Below are positions 10,514 to 20,950 of a DNA stretch of 64,000 bases, in pieces; position 1 is the stretch's first letter; the number at the start of each line of letters is the position of its first letter. Position numbers and translations under genes: made by a program. Origin of the DNA: Phytophthora colocasiae (Eukaryota > Oomycota > Peronosporomycetes > Peronosporales > Peronosporaceae); assembly GCA_018806915.1 (NCBI GenBank), contig JAGKQI010000096.1, positions 1,550,001 through 1,614,000 of the forward strand. The letters are read 5' to 3'. The notes beneath the pieces are model-generated. The model was not told the DNA's origin, made no database searches, and was given only the letters and a program-made list of their open reading frames with translations.

Positions 10514-10822
10514 TGTGGCGACGCCACGGCAACCATGGTTGCGGGCTTGCATTGGAGCCAGCTTCCCACCAGCAACTGGAGTTTGGATAGCAGTGCCAAG
10601 ACTCCAGCAGATAGCAGATCCCGTACTGCTATCTGTACCCGGCCTCGGCACGGAGCAGAAGCTTTGGCTTGCGCCACGGGATGCTCTCCCTGGACTGCCT
10701 GATGGCAGGCGAGAGCACACCAGTTTAGGAATCACTATTGCTTTTGCATTAAGATCAATACACCTTGGTCTTTGCGGGAGTTCCAGCTCCCAAACAGTGT
10801 TTTCGAGTTTGGGAACGGCACA
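10514..10822 (+). repeat. 5' LTR of the Ty3/gypsy element
   Basis: 309 bp, TG...CA termini, preceded by target duplication CCAAC at 10509-10513. Matches 15949-16257 at all but one position that I can see. Confidence 0.92.
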
Positions 10823-10849
10823 AAGTTAACTTTAGCGATAAGTTCCAAT

Positions 10850-11514
10850 ATGAGGACACGAAGTGGACTCGCAACTACGACGATGACGAACGACGAGGGC
10901 AACGTCGGAGTCACCGCGACGGCTGCTGTTCCGATCACCTCATCAACAATCACGCCGCCGTTCGTGACGGAGATCTCGCACTCGAGTCTCGTCAAATGGA
11001 AGAGGCTGCGTCACGAGTACGAGGAAGCCGTGAAGGCACGTTGCACCACCTCTGGTGAGGACGCTGAGAAGGCGATGCTGTCGGTCAAGAATTCTTTCGA
11101 CTCACATCTACTGGAGATGCTGTGCAAGTACGACTGGGATACGACCGTCGAGCAGGTGTCAGAGCAGCGGATCATCAACGAGATCAACAAGATCGTGAAC
11201 AACGTCAAGAACGGAGACATCGGAAATGTCGATTTGCTGTTCGAGACTAAGTTGAAATGAACCTTCGAGAGTCGGATGTTCAGGCTCGCGTGATGAACTA
11301 CTTTAAGCTGTGTAAGGAAATAATTCTCAAGCACGGTTTAAAGAGCACTTTCTCAACCCCGATGGGAATTGCTCACAAGTGCAAGATACTCAAAAAGCAA
11401 TTGCAGCCCTCTGCGTTGCGTGACGAGATTGAAATGCACCAGAAGCTGATTGACAAATCGAGCACGAAGAACGATGTTGTGTTGTACAAGCTGGTGAAGG
11501 AAAAAAGCTCTTGA
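10850..11514 (+). CDS. Gag N-terminal region of the Ty3/gypsy element
   Basis: Two frames: 10850-11260, starting MRTRSG, then 11257-11514. The first stop overlaps the second ATG as ATGA. The product is charged and helical with several KNS/EINKIVNN-like segments and no catalytic motif, as expected for a capsid region between the 5' LTR and the CCHC knuckle. The change of frame may be a break or an element-specific arrangement; I cannot tell from one copy. Confidence 0.6.
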
Positions 11515-11536
11515 ACAAGACAAGGTTTTCCGCTCG

Positions 11537-12244
11537 ATGAGCAACCTGAAGAAACAACAGCAACCACGGCAGCAGACCGGACATGCTGGCAAATCGACTG
11601 GGAAGCGCGAGAAAGAGGTGAAAACCCCCGTGAAAGCAGGACAAGGGAGAAAAGACCGGCAAGGCAAAGATGCAAAGCGCCAGGTCGAGGAATCACCACC
11701 CGGTAAATCGAGTGCCGCACCCCGCAGCAAACCTCGTGGTGGATGTTTTCACTGTGGTGGAGAACACTTCCTCAGCGACTGTCCCGAGATCGATGAAGCC
11801 CAGAAAGAAGCCATCTTAGCCGAGCGTGCTCCAAGAAAAAAGGCGCCCAAGAAACAACGACTCAAACGAGTAAATCTATGTGCTAGTGGTGCAGACAGAG
11901 TGCGGGCGACGGCAACAATTAATGGAGTACTGGGTTTGCCGTACTGCGCAGACAGTGGCTCTGAGTACAACATAATTTCACAAGGGCTTGTGGAGAAGCT
12001 CCGAGCGGTTGACCATGGTGTCGAACTAGTCGAGCTGATCGAGCACGTGGAGTTAGAAGCGGTAGGTGGTGCGATCCTGATGGCGACACACGCTGTGGAT
12101 GTACGCCTGACCCTGAACACAGCCGCAGGGCCTGTCCGCTGCCAAGACCGCAAAAGATGCCTCGTCGTTGGATCAGATGATGACGAACTGATTGTGGGGC
12201 GTATTCTTTTGTGGAACTTGGCATTGATGTTGATCGAGAGTTAG
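11537..12244 (+). CDS. Gag nucleocapsid knuckle and aspartic protease
   Basis: A lysine/arginine-rich segment (residues 1-70) is followed by a CCHC zinc knuckle (CFHCGGEHFLSDC, near residue 75). A retroviral-type aspartic protease follows, with its active site in LPYCADSGSEYNIIS (DSG, near residue 140). The knuckle binds genomic RNA and the protease matures the polyprotein. The end overlaps the RT frame (12211) by about 30 bp. Confidence 0.75.
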   Translation: MSNLKKQQQPRQQTGHAGKSTGKREKEVKTPVKAGQGRKDRQGKDAKRQVEESPPGKSSAAPRSKPRGGCFHCGGEHFLSDCPEIDEAQKEAILAERAPRKKAPKKQRLKRVNLCASGADRVRATATINGVLGLPYCADSGSEYNIISQGLVEKLRAVDHGVELVELIEHVELEAVGGAILMATHAVDVRLTLNTAAGPVRCQDRKRCLVVGSDDDELIVGRILLWNLALMLIES

Positions 12245-15200
12245 AGCAACTCGCGGTCAGGAGCAACAGCGATGACGATCATTTTGGAGATCCCAATGGC
12301 ATTCCGTCGCGTGGAGTGACACAGGATGCTGAAGTTGCTGCAGTTATCGAGGCGATGGTGACAGATGCAGCCATGAGGGAAATGGTCGACGGCGCGGGCA
12401 CCGTGCGATTACGTCAGATTCTAACGGCTTTCAGCGGGTGGCGTTTTGTTCTGGGCGATGATCCACTCGCGCGCGTGCCACCGCTGAAGATCAAGCTGAA
12501 ACCAAATGCCCGACCGTATCGCTGCAAAGTTCGTCAGTATAGCCCAGAGAAGTCGGAGTTTTTGGCGAAGTTCAACGCAGAGCTAGTCAAACTCGGCTGG
12601 GTGTACGAGAATAAGGCAAGTAGATGGGCGTGTGCTGCTCTACCTGTCCGCAAGCCGAACAGCAGCGAATACCGCCAGACCAATGACTACAGACCGGTCA
12701 ACAGTATGACTGAAGGAATTGCAGGCGTGATGCCCAATCTTCAAGTACGTCTGGAGCGGTGCCGAGGCAAGAAGTTTTATGCCCTTTTCGATTTCCTAAA
12801 AGGCTTTTGGCAGCTCCCGCTAGCCAGCGGTGGCGCGTCCGCCGTTGCCGAGTCTATTCACTACGGGTTCATGTAAGACAGTGTCTTTTTATCGCAAGAG
12901 ATTCTGTCCTACATGACGGACCGTGGAGTGTTTACTCCGACACGTGTGCCACAGGGCAGCACAGATTCAGCACTGCACTTTCAATCCACAGTGGAAGATG
13001 TGTTGAAGGAGCATCTGCATAACAATTTGCTGGTCTGGATAGACGATCTCTTGGCTTATGCTGACTCAGCGACTGAACGGCTTGATGTCATCGAAGCCAT
13101 TCTTACGAAGCTTGACGAGTTCGGTTTCAAGCTAAACCCGAAGAAGTGCAAACTATTCCTCACGGAAGTTAGATGGTGCGGGAGAATTATCAACGAGCAC
13201 GGCGTCAGTCATGATCCGGAGCGGATTGAATCACTCCGAGCCATTCCCGAACCAACTACAGCGGCGGAGCTACAGCAGTTTATCTGCGCGAGTAACTGGA
13301 TATGCGAGATGGCCTTGTCGACTACGCCAGAGTGTCGAAGCCTCTACAGGAACTACTTGACCGCTCGCTTCGAGGAACAAAGCGTAGCAAACGCGCCGCT
13401 GCAGGCATCAATATCACCTTCTCGCAGGAGGAGCGGGCTAGTTTCGCTGCAGTGAAGGATCTGCTCTCGAACTCTGCGATGCTTACCTATCCCGATCAAG
13501 AAAAGCAACTGTGTTTGTTTTCGGATGCGAGTGATTCTGGATGGGGTCTGATAGTGACTCAAGTTGCAAACTGGAACCAGGACAGACCGATCCACGAGCA
13601 TGATCACGAGTTGCTCATTTGCATGGGTGGCTCATTCAGCGGCTCGGCTCTGAACTGGAGCGTGATCGAAAAGGAATGCTACCCAATAGTTCATGCGTGC
13701 AGCAAGTTGGAATACTTGCTTTTGCGACCTCAGGGCTTCAAGATTTACTGTGACCATCGCAATATCATACATTTGTTTGCTCCTGGTAAGGAAATGAAAA
13801 AGACGATGCGCGGGAAACTCCTTCGCTGGTCTACTAAGCTGCTGGAGTACGAATACTCAATCGAGCACATTGAAGGTGCCAACAATCTCTGGGCTGATCT
13901 CATTTCGAGGTGGGGAGGACAACCAGAACGTACAGCTCTTCGCAGCGGGATCAAACGTGTCACAACAAGAAAACGTAAGCGTGAGGAATCTTCTAATGAC
14001 ACTGCGAGGGACGTGTCTGATGGCCAAGGTGCTTTGCACTGCCCACGTCCACTTGACTCTGCTGGTTTTGAGTGGCCCAGTATCAGTGACATCGCTGCAG
14101 CCCAGCGCAACTGTCGTGCACCGAAGTCGGCACAACTTGGCAGTGATGATATTTTCCGAGTGGCAAATAAGATTTGGATACCGGAGAGCGCTACAGAACT
14201 ATTGCAACGGCTGATGATTATCGTTCACTGCGGGGTGAACGGACACCGCGGAATGCCCGTCATGGCCAACCACATCGGTCGGGTGTTCTCGGTTAATCGA
14301 CTGCATTCAGTCGTGCGCACATTTTGCCAACAGTGTCTCCTATGCCTAGGCGGTGAGATTATTCCGAGGCCTTTCAGCGAGACGCACCATACCTTTGAGA
14401 GAAATGCAACCCTGCACTGGGACTTTCTCACGCTTGGTGAGTCGTGAGTCGTATAGCACGACGCGATATGTACTCGTTTTGAAAGATGAAGCAACCCATT
14501 TTGTCGAATTGGTTTCCTGTGACGGACCGACATCTGAGGTTGCAGCAGCAGCAATTTTGGATTGGTATAGTAGGTTTGGCATACCTACGCTGTGGATCAG
14601 TGACTCCGGTTCGCACTTTACGAGCAAGGTGGTGGCCGATTTGAATCGACGACTAAAAGCTCAGCAAAAATTTATTTTGGCTTACACACCGTGGAAAAAT
14701 GGAAGTGTTGAACGTGTGAACAGAGATATTCTCCAAGTTTTGAAAGCTCTGATTCTGGAATTTCGTGTTAGTGCTGCTGACTGGCCGTACCTTTTGCCTC
14801 TGGTATAGTCTAGTTTGAACCATTCCCCGGTGCAATCATTGTCAAACAAAGCACCTATTGAAGTTTTTACCGGTCTGTCTTGCCCGAGCACTTTGGACAC
14901 AGTGCTGCTACCAAGGGGGAAGGGGCAGGTTGCGTCGATCCCTGAGCAACGACCAGACCTGGACACAAAGTTGGCCCAGCTGCGTAGTAGCATCCAGAAG
15001 ATGCATAAAGCTGTGGAGGCTGAACGAAAACCCAAGCACAGCAGTATCAAAAAAGGCAACACTATGAACGAACAGTGAATTTTTCTATTGGAGATTACGT
15101 GCTTCGGTCCAGAGTGGACGAAAAGCTGCATGCCAACAAACTATGGATAACTTGGGTTGGTCCATTTAAAGTGATCGCGGCAACTGACTACTATTTCACT

Positions 15201-15581
15201 GTGGAGCACCTCGTCACAGGAAAAACAGCTAACGTACACCCATCGCGTTTGAAGTACTACGCTGACAGCTCTTTAAATGTGACAACTGAGCTTATCGACC
15301 ACATCTCTTCGCAAGGCACTTTGCTTGCAGTGGACGCTCTGGTAGAACATCGGTTCAACACCACTTCAAAGGCATACGAAGTCAAGGTAAAGTGGCAAGG
15401 ACTCGAAGAGATTGAAGATTCCTGGGAGCCACTGATAAACTTAAGCGAAGATGTTCCACAGCTGCTGCAAAACTACGTTACCCAAGCGAATGACGACGAC
15501 CTCCGACTTGCAGTGACCCGTACTATTGATAGAAAGCGTTCGCGGGGCCGTACAAGGCGTGTGGAGCCCACCACGCCCTGA
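12211..15581 (+). pseudogene. Pol of the Ty3/gypsy element: RT, RNase H, integrase, chromodomain (broken)
   Basis: RT spans 12480-13290 with catalytic WIDDLL. RNase H is at about 13450-13900 (SDASDSGWGLIVTQ, YCDHRNII). The integrase zinc region is near 14220-14350 and its core near 14410-14730 (HWDFLTLGES, WISDSGSHF, SVERVNRD). The C-terminal module and a chromodomain (VKVKWQGLEEIEDSWEP, about 15380-15430) follow. Breaks: in-frame stops at 12874-12876 and 14806-14808; frame shifts near 13300 and 15070; and a 7-bp tandem duplication (GAGTCGT twice, 14439-14452) that shifts frame in integrase. The chromodomain marks it as a chromovirus that would target modified histones. Confidence 0.85.
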
Positions 15582-15948
15582 TCTTTGTCGACGGCATGAT
15601 GATCTTAGATGTGTTTGGTGCATTTGGCATCGCTTCAAGCATCGCCACAATAGCAATGTGTGCAAGTGGAGTAGAAGCAAGTGCAACCGAAGTTTCGGCC
15701 TCAGAACGTGAATATTGGGAGAACTGCAGTATTTTGTGTGTGCAACGCAGTCTCATTGGGCAATATTTATTTTGGAGCATTGGGTTGGTTGAAATCCAAT
15801 CCTGGTGATTTGATGCAAATCGTTTAGATCACGAACCTGTAACACTGCAACCAGTTGAAGTGGCGCAGTGTCTCTACTCCGGAAATGTGACGCGACTGAC
15901 CCGGTCACGAGTACAGTATCAGTTTGAGTGAAAAGCTTGGGGAGGCAG
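15582..15948 (+). other. 3' untranslated internal region and polypurine tract of the gypsy element
   Basis: Between the chromodomain stop and the 3' LTR. A small open frame (15596-15808) begins with a hydrophobic stretch but matches nothing I know. The last 18 bases (15931-15948, AAAAGCTTGGGGAGGCAG) are purine-rich and directly abut the LTR, as a plus-strand primer site should. Confidence 0.6.
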
Positions 15949-16257
15949 TGTGGCGACGCCACGGCAACCATGATTGCGGGCTTGCATTGGAGCCAGCTTC
16001 CCACCAGCAACTGGAGTTTGGATAGCAGTGCCAAGACTCCAGCAGATAGCAGATCCCGTACTGCTATCTGTACCCGGCCTCGGCACGGAGCAGAAGCTTT
16101 GGCTTGCGCCACGGGATGCTCTCCCTGGACTGCCTGATGGCAGGCGAGAGCACACCAGTTTAGGAATCACTATTGCTTTTGCATTAAGATCAATACACCT
16201 TGGTCTTTGCGGGAGTTCCAGCTCCCAAACAGTGTTTTCGAGTTTGGGAACGGCACA
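15949..16257 (+). repeat. 3' LTR of the Ty3/gypsy element
   Basis: 309 bp, followed by target duplication CCAAC at 16258-16262. One visible difference from the 5' LTR. Confidence 0.92.
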
Positions 16258-16675
16258 CCAACTCAAGTTCTTCAGGATTAACCTTTCCCGAGCTCAAAAC
16301 GTCCATTTTCAGGAAAATCTGACGGAGTTTCTCACTACTTTGAGCAATTGCTGCTGTCAGGCGTTGCCAAAGAGCTTCGCCATCCATGAGACGTGTAATA
16401 CGGTCGTTTGGTTCGATATCGCCCTCGACATCTTGCGTAATAGCTCGGGTGGCGTTAAGGGTGGCTTGGGTAGCGTAAGGGGTTGGCAAAGATGCGCGGG
16501 GGGACGAATACTGGATACGTTTGTTCATCGACAGTGAAGACATCGAAGAGGCCAATTGATCCGGTTGATAACTTGCTCGCATGAGTTTCAAAGACCACTC
16601 AGTCATGATACGACAAGAGATCGACAGTAAATAGGAGACATTAGAGCATTTCTAAGAAAAGAGATAAAAATAATA

Positions 16676-17618
16676 CTACCTCCGTGAGGAAAATACTGCA
16701 CATTTTAAAAAAAATGCGTAGCGCTCCGCCTCGTTTTTTTCGGCTTATAAGATATCACTACAGCTGAAAAAAAGGATCGAGAACACAAGGACTAGTAGCA
16801 GCGGTAGGGGGCGCATAAGGCGCTGAAGTTGGTAGTGGAAGGACAGTTTACAGAGCAGATAGCGTCTGACCATCGCACGGCAGCGAGACTGAGGGGGTGT
16901 CGGCTCTTAGGAGCTTGTCCTTGTGTAGGTGGCCAAGTCGATAATCATTGCGACCGCCAGACGCCGACATGCTGCAGAGTCAGGAATGTTTTGTTCAGCG
17001 TCTCAGCTGTCGTTGCTTCAAACGCACGCCTCACTTCTTTAATCAGTTCCACCGTTGTTTTTGTTCCTGTTTGCGAAGAAACCCAGGTCCAGGCAGTTGC
17101 TGCATCCGGCCGCCATCACATCGGGGTCGTTCTCTTCGGCGCGCTATCTTTTGCGCAGGAGTGAGCAGTGGCCGCGTCTGACCCAATGCTCTCCGCAAAT
17201 ATCCCTCCTCCATCAGCTGCTGCACCTCACAGAGGACGTCGCTTGAATACGACGCTGGTTCTCACGGATGTTCATTGGAACCGCAGTCACGTGTTTGCAC
17301 AATGCTGAACGATTCAGCTTCTTCCTTCCTCGTGTGCTCTTTCTTGACTTGAGGCTGCAGTTCTAAGGACCTCCCCATGACATAGCGCTCCATTTATACT
17401 TCGAAGCAGCAGGTACTCCCGCACAGTTTGGCGTTCTTCATCTGTGACTTCCATCTTAAGCCGAACTTGCTATCTTTCGAACTTGATGGTGGCGGAGCGG
17501 GGGAGCCGGATCTGAAGGCGGGAAAATCAAAATCAAACGAATCGTTTTTGAAGGGGTATCACTTTCAAATAGATTGTAATATTATTGGAAATGTGCAGTA
17601 TTTTCCTCACGGAGGTAG
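16676..17618 (-). mobile_element. Internally deleted mariner-like element (943 bp) with Stowaway-like ends
   Basis: Perfect 30-bp terminal inverted repeats (16676-16705 and 17589-17618) beginning CTACCTCCGTGAGG and flanked by TA on both sides, the mariner target. The ends resemble the plant Stowaway/mariner consensus CTCCCTCC. The minus strand retains N-terminal and C-terminal transposase fragments but not the DDD core. It lies in an intron of the EF-hand gene. Confidence 0.8.
16880..17440 (-). pseudogene. Mariner transposase remnants (N- and C-terminal parts)
   Basis: Minus-strand reading from about 17440 gives a helix-turn-helix-like N-terminal segment (DEERQTVREYLLLRS). Farther on there is a C-terminal block (AETLNKTFLTLQ, then NDYRLGHLHKDKL), which matches the conserved mariner tail pattern of FLTLQ followed by GGNDY and H.KD.L. 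The catalytic DDD region between them is missing and frames change, so this is a non-autonomous deletion derivative. Confidence 0.65.
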
Positions 17619-18134
17619 TATCTCGAACGTACCTAATATTCTGGTTTGTGTCGGACAAAACACTCTTTCGCTCTCTCGATCGCACTGTGGGTCTACGTAT
17701 GATGCATCGTTTTGAGGAGAAACTACGATCTCCAGACGAGTGACTGCCAGCTGGAACTCGCGTAGATCCAAATGTCCGTCTCCATTGAGACTAAATCGAC
17801 GCAACACGTCATCAGGTTTCATAGGACACCGAGAGAATCGATGCACTTCGTCTGAAAAGTGTTTCATGAGTTGGTGGTTGGATAAAAGCTGGTGATACTG
17901 GTGCCAATCTAAAGTACCATTCGACGGTTAGTTTTACAGTATTTTAGAGACGTTGGGGACGTACCGGCAGTACTCATTTGGTCGATCTTGTTCCGTGTTT
18001 TGGACATCCTACATTCACTTGGGGGAGATAGCAACGTACAAAGAGCAGGATAGGATGCCAAGGAGCAGTATGACGTAGACCTGGAGCCAGGGTTGTGAAA
18101 AAAAAACAATTTGACTATCAAATAATTCAATTAA

Positions 18135-18890
18135 CCCCCCGGTTACCATCGTCGTAACTTACTGCGAAATAAAAAAATACGTCGTAAGTTACGACGTATT
18201 ATAGAGCAAATAACAGGAAATGGCTCGAAAATGACGTTCCTATATTTTAATCAAGTTTATTTCTGGCAAAAAAAAATATAAGCTTGACAGGTAAAAAGTG
18301 GAAAGGCTGTGGATAGTGCTGATGGGAAGGTATACGGAGCAAACGATGGGTACACGAGCTGGTCGTCTCTAATTTAGCATTTTGCGCTGCGAGACACTAG
18401 CCACTGTGATACCACTGCGATGGTCAGAATTCGCTCAAGCTCTCGCACGAAACGTGCCGCGTTGGCCCGTGAGATCGATTTCCGACACCTCTGGAGACAA
18501 CTGCACGTGGCCGGCTGGAGATCAAAGAAGCCGACGAAGCTATCAAACAACTGGACATACTTTGCGCCAAAGTTGCTTACTCGTTTGAAAAATGTACATT
18601 CTTTTGCAATCTTGAATCCTGATGCACGACCTGGTGCTGATTCTGTGCAGCGCTTTCACAACGCCTTTCTATCTAATGTCGTAAGTGTCGGCGTTGTGAA
18701 GGCTTTTGCATGATTCTAGGTATGCTAGTTACGACTTTGGACAGCCGAAAACTCTACAAACTAATGGGCACATCCTTATGATCATGTTTGTGGACAGGGC
18801 ATGTGAATACAAAACTCCTAATACTTGGGACGTCGTAACTTACGACGAAACCAAACGCGTTCAGGCCCTCGATTTCCGGTAACTGAGGGG
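18135..18890 (+). mobile_element. piggyBac-type deletion derivative (756 bp)
   Basis: Flanked by TTAA on both sides (18131-18134 and 18891-18894). Its 13-bp inverted ends, CCCCCCGGTTACC and CCCCTCAGTTACC, match at 11 positions. Subterminal palindromic motifs of the form CGTCGTAACTTACGACG occur near both ends (18179-18201 and 18829-18847). TTAA duplication with CCC ends is diagnostic of piggyBac. It is inserted in the hAT MITE. Confidence 0.8.
18420..18713 (+). pseudogene. N-terminal fragment of an oomycete piggyBac-associated protein
   Basis: 97 codons. The segment LWRQLHVAGWRSKKPTKLSN (near residues 23-42) resembles, from memory, a conserved N-terminal module (W..L..AGW..K.P..L...W.Y) that precedes piggyBac-type DDE domains in oomycete proteins. 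No DDE domain follows within the element, so it is a truncated coding relic. The family link rests on my recognition of that module plus the TTAA-flanked ends. Confidence 0.45.
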
Positions 18891-18948
18891 TTAAAACACA
18901 CTAAATTATTGATTGAGCGAGGTCTCAATCACGTCCAAATAATCCTCC

Positions 18949-19102
18949 ACTTGCGAGCTAGGGGGCAAAAGAAGTTATATTATCGATTAGACTTTCTCAA
19001 CTGTAGTGTACCCCTTTTGTAACCCTGGTTACATCTGCATATCTGTGCCGAAGAGTAGCAGCATCTTTACTGGCGTGAGACTATTCTCTTCTATCTGCAA
19101 GT
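18949..19102 (-). repeat. 3' LTR of the copia element
   Basis: 154 bp, downstream on the element's minus-strand orientation. Preceded on that strand by a purine-rich AGGTGGGGC tract. Flanked outside by target duplication CCTCC. Confidence 0.88.
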
Positions 19103-19127
19103 GCCCCACCTGATGCTTCTCGTAGGC

Positions 19128-20950
19128 TTATGTCTCTTCATGCATTGGCATGACTCGTAATGTATCTCTGTGTTTCTCGAAAGTTACCCTCGGTAACGAC
19201 TTTGTGAACATATCTGCAACATTGTCTGCACTTGCAATTTTCTTCACTTCAATTTCGTGTTGCTCTTGCTTCTCACGAATAAAGTGGTGTCTGATATCTA
19301 TATGCTTTGTTCGTGAATGAAATTCTGGGTTCTTTGCAATTTTCAATGCACTAGCATTGTCCACATAGACATCAGTCGTCTGTGGCTGCTTCTTCAGCAG
19401 TTCTCTGCTCATCATTCTCAAATGTATAATCTCTTGTACTAACATGCTCAATGAGATGTACTCTGCCTCAGTGGTGTGCAAAGCCACAGTCTTTTCTGCT
19501 TGACTGCACCACGACACTAAGCTTTCACCGAGCATCGTCACATACCCTGCAATAGAATGTCGATCGGGATGACTAGCAAAATCTGCGTCACTAAACGCTA
19601 TCATCTTTAGCTGCAAGGGGCTACCAATGTGTTTGGTTCCGCCAAGCACTAACCCATAGTCTTTTGTCTGTTTCAAATACCTTATGATAGTCTTTACTGC
19701 TCGCCACTGAGCGATTCCTGGGTTTGCTAAGAACTGACTGCATTCCCTTACTGCGAATGCTATATCTGGCCGTGTCCCGAGCATTAGATACATCAGGGAG
19801 CCTACGGCAGCTCTGTACGGCTTTCCTTTCATGAGTTCTACCTCATCTCGATCACTTGCGCACAACTCTTTTGTTAATAGTAGCTCTGGCTTACTAGGAA
19901 TCCGTACCCCATTACACGTGCTCATGCCAAATTTTTCTAGCAACTTCTCCGTGTACTTCCTTTGTGAGATTCTAATCTCTCTTTTGCTTCTGTCTCTTTG
20001 AATTTCCCAGCCCAGAATATAGTGAACAGGACCAAGGTCTTTCATCTTGAAGCGTGATTCAAGCATCTTCTTAAATTCATTCACTGTATCTGATGTGGGT
20101 GCAAACAATAGCAGATCGTCCACATAGATAGCAATGAAGCAAGGTGCTCCTTTCACAAACTTCACTCCCACACATGCCTCTGTCTGCAGCATGGTGAATC
20201 CGTTCTTCTCTAACCACTCTCTCAAAACTCTGTACCACACTCGTGGAGCTTGCTTAAGTCCATAGAGTGATTTCTTCAGTCTACAAACATGATCCGGCTT
20301 ACTGGGATCTGAAATACCTTCTGGTTGCTCCATGAATACAGTGACATCTAGTTCACCGTTCAAGAACGCTGTTGTTACGTCCATCTGATGGACCTCATAG
20401 TCTTGTACAGCAGCGAATCCAAGCAAGAACCGCAACGATTCGAATCGAACAACTGGAGCAAATACCTCTAGGTAGTCAACTCCGTACTCTTGCAAATAGC
20501 CTTTAATCACTAACCGAGCTTTGTACCTCTCGATTGATCCATTTGCTCGATACTTGACACGAAACACCCATCTACTCCTCAGTATTTTCATCCCTGGTGT
20601 TCGCGGAACGAGCTCCCATGTCGAATTCTCCATGAGGGAGTCGTATTCTCCTTGCGCTGCTTGTTTCCACTGCATAAACTCACCAGATGCCATTGCTTCT
20701 TCCAATGTTGCTGGCTCTTCAATCACTCTTGCAGACATCACTACTACTTCAGCATGCCACTTATTCATGACACTCTTCACAAAGTCCTTTCGAGCTCTCT
20801 CATCACTTGACTCTATCTCTTTTGTCATTAAGACAAAGTCATTCATCCACCTTGGTGGCTTACTCTGACGTCCACTGCGAGTGACTGTCGGCTCAATGTG
20901 AGTTCTCACACTATCACTATCTTCTTCCTCTTTAGATACCTCTCTTAATC
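19128..20950 (-). pseudogene. Copia reverse transcriptase and RNase H (3' part of pol)
   Basis: RT motifs in order: WVFRVKYRANGSIERYKARLV, QMDVTTAFLNGEL, EQPEG, then catalytic YVDDLLLF at about 20110. RNase H follows with SDADFASHPDRHS, TEAEYISLS and the terminal TKHIDIRHHFIRE region. The domain block itself (20909-19128) is open; the upstream end is joined to the integrase frame by a one-base shift near 20950 in an A/G-rich tract. It copies genomic RNA in virus-like particles. Confidence 0.82.

Larger units (their letters stand above)
10514..16257 (+). mobile_element. Complete Ty3/gypsy chromovirus retrotransposon (5744 bp)
   Basis: Bounded by 309-bp direct LTRs (10514-10822 and 15949-16257), both starting TGTGGCG and ending GGCACA, and flanked by the 5-bp duplication CCAAC (10509-10513 and 16258-16262). 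Internal order on the plus strand: gag, CCHC knuckle, protease, RT (LVWIDDLLAYA), RNase H, integrase, chromodomain. A purine tract precedes the 3' LTR. The LTRs differ at one visible position (G at 10538, A at 15973), so insertion is recent, yet the coding region has stops and frameshifts. Inserted in an EF-hand codon region of a minus-strand gene. Confidence 0.92.
10466..18007 (-). pseudogene. EF-hand calcium-binding protein gene, interrupted by mariner and gypsy insertions
   Basis: Exon 1 is 18007-17965 (ATG through MSKTRNKIDQMSTA) with a 56-nt intron (GTACGT...TTTAG, 17964-17909). Exon 2, from 17908, encodes an EF-hand-like segment (FSLNGDGHLDLREF). Its donor is probably the GTACGT at 17632; a mariner copy sits 14 bp inside that intron. 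Exon 3 is open from about 16651 to 16258 and ends in an EF-hand loop (DVLSSGKVNPEE). A 5.7-kb gypsy element interrupts the loop's exit helix. Removing it with one CCAAC copy restores ELALSHIGVFLS at 10513-10470, after which the frame runs into gypsy RNase H. The reading phase of exon 3 relative to the exon 2 donor is unresolved. The role is presumably a calcium sensor; this allele cannot make the full protein. Confidence 0.6.

Noticed and set aside
10458..10829. Duplicate ORFs at 10.6 kb and 16.1 kb as paralogous genes
   Set aside because: They lie wholly or mostly in the two LTRs of one retroelement.
18179..18201. Palindrome TACGTCGTAAGTTACGACGTA as an independent element
   Set aside because: It is one of the subterminal motifs of the TTAA-flanked piggyBac derivative.
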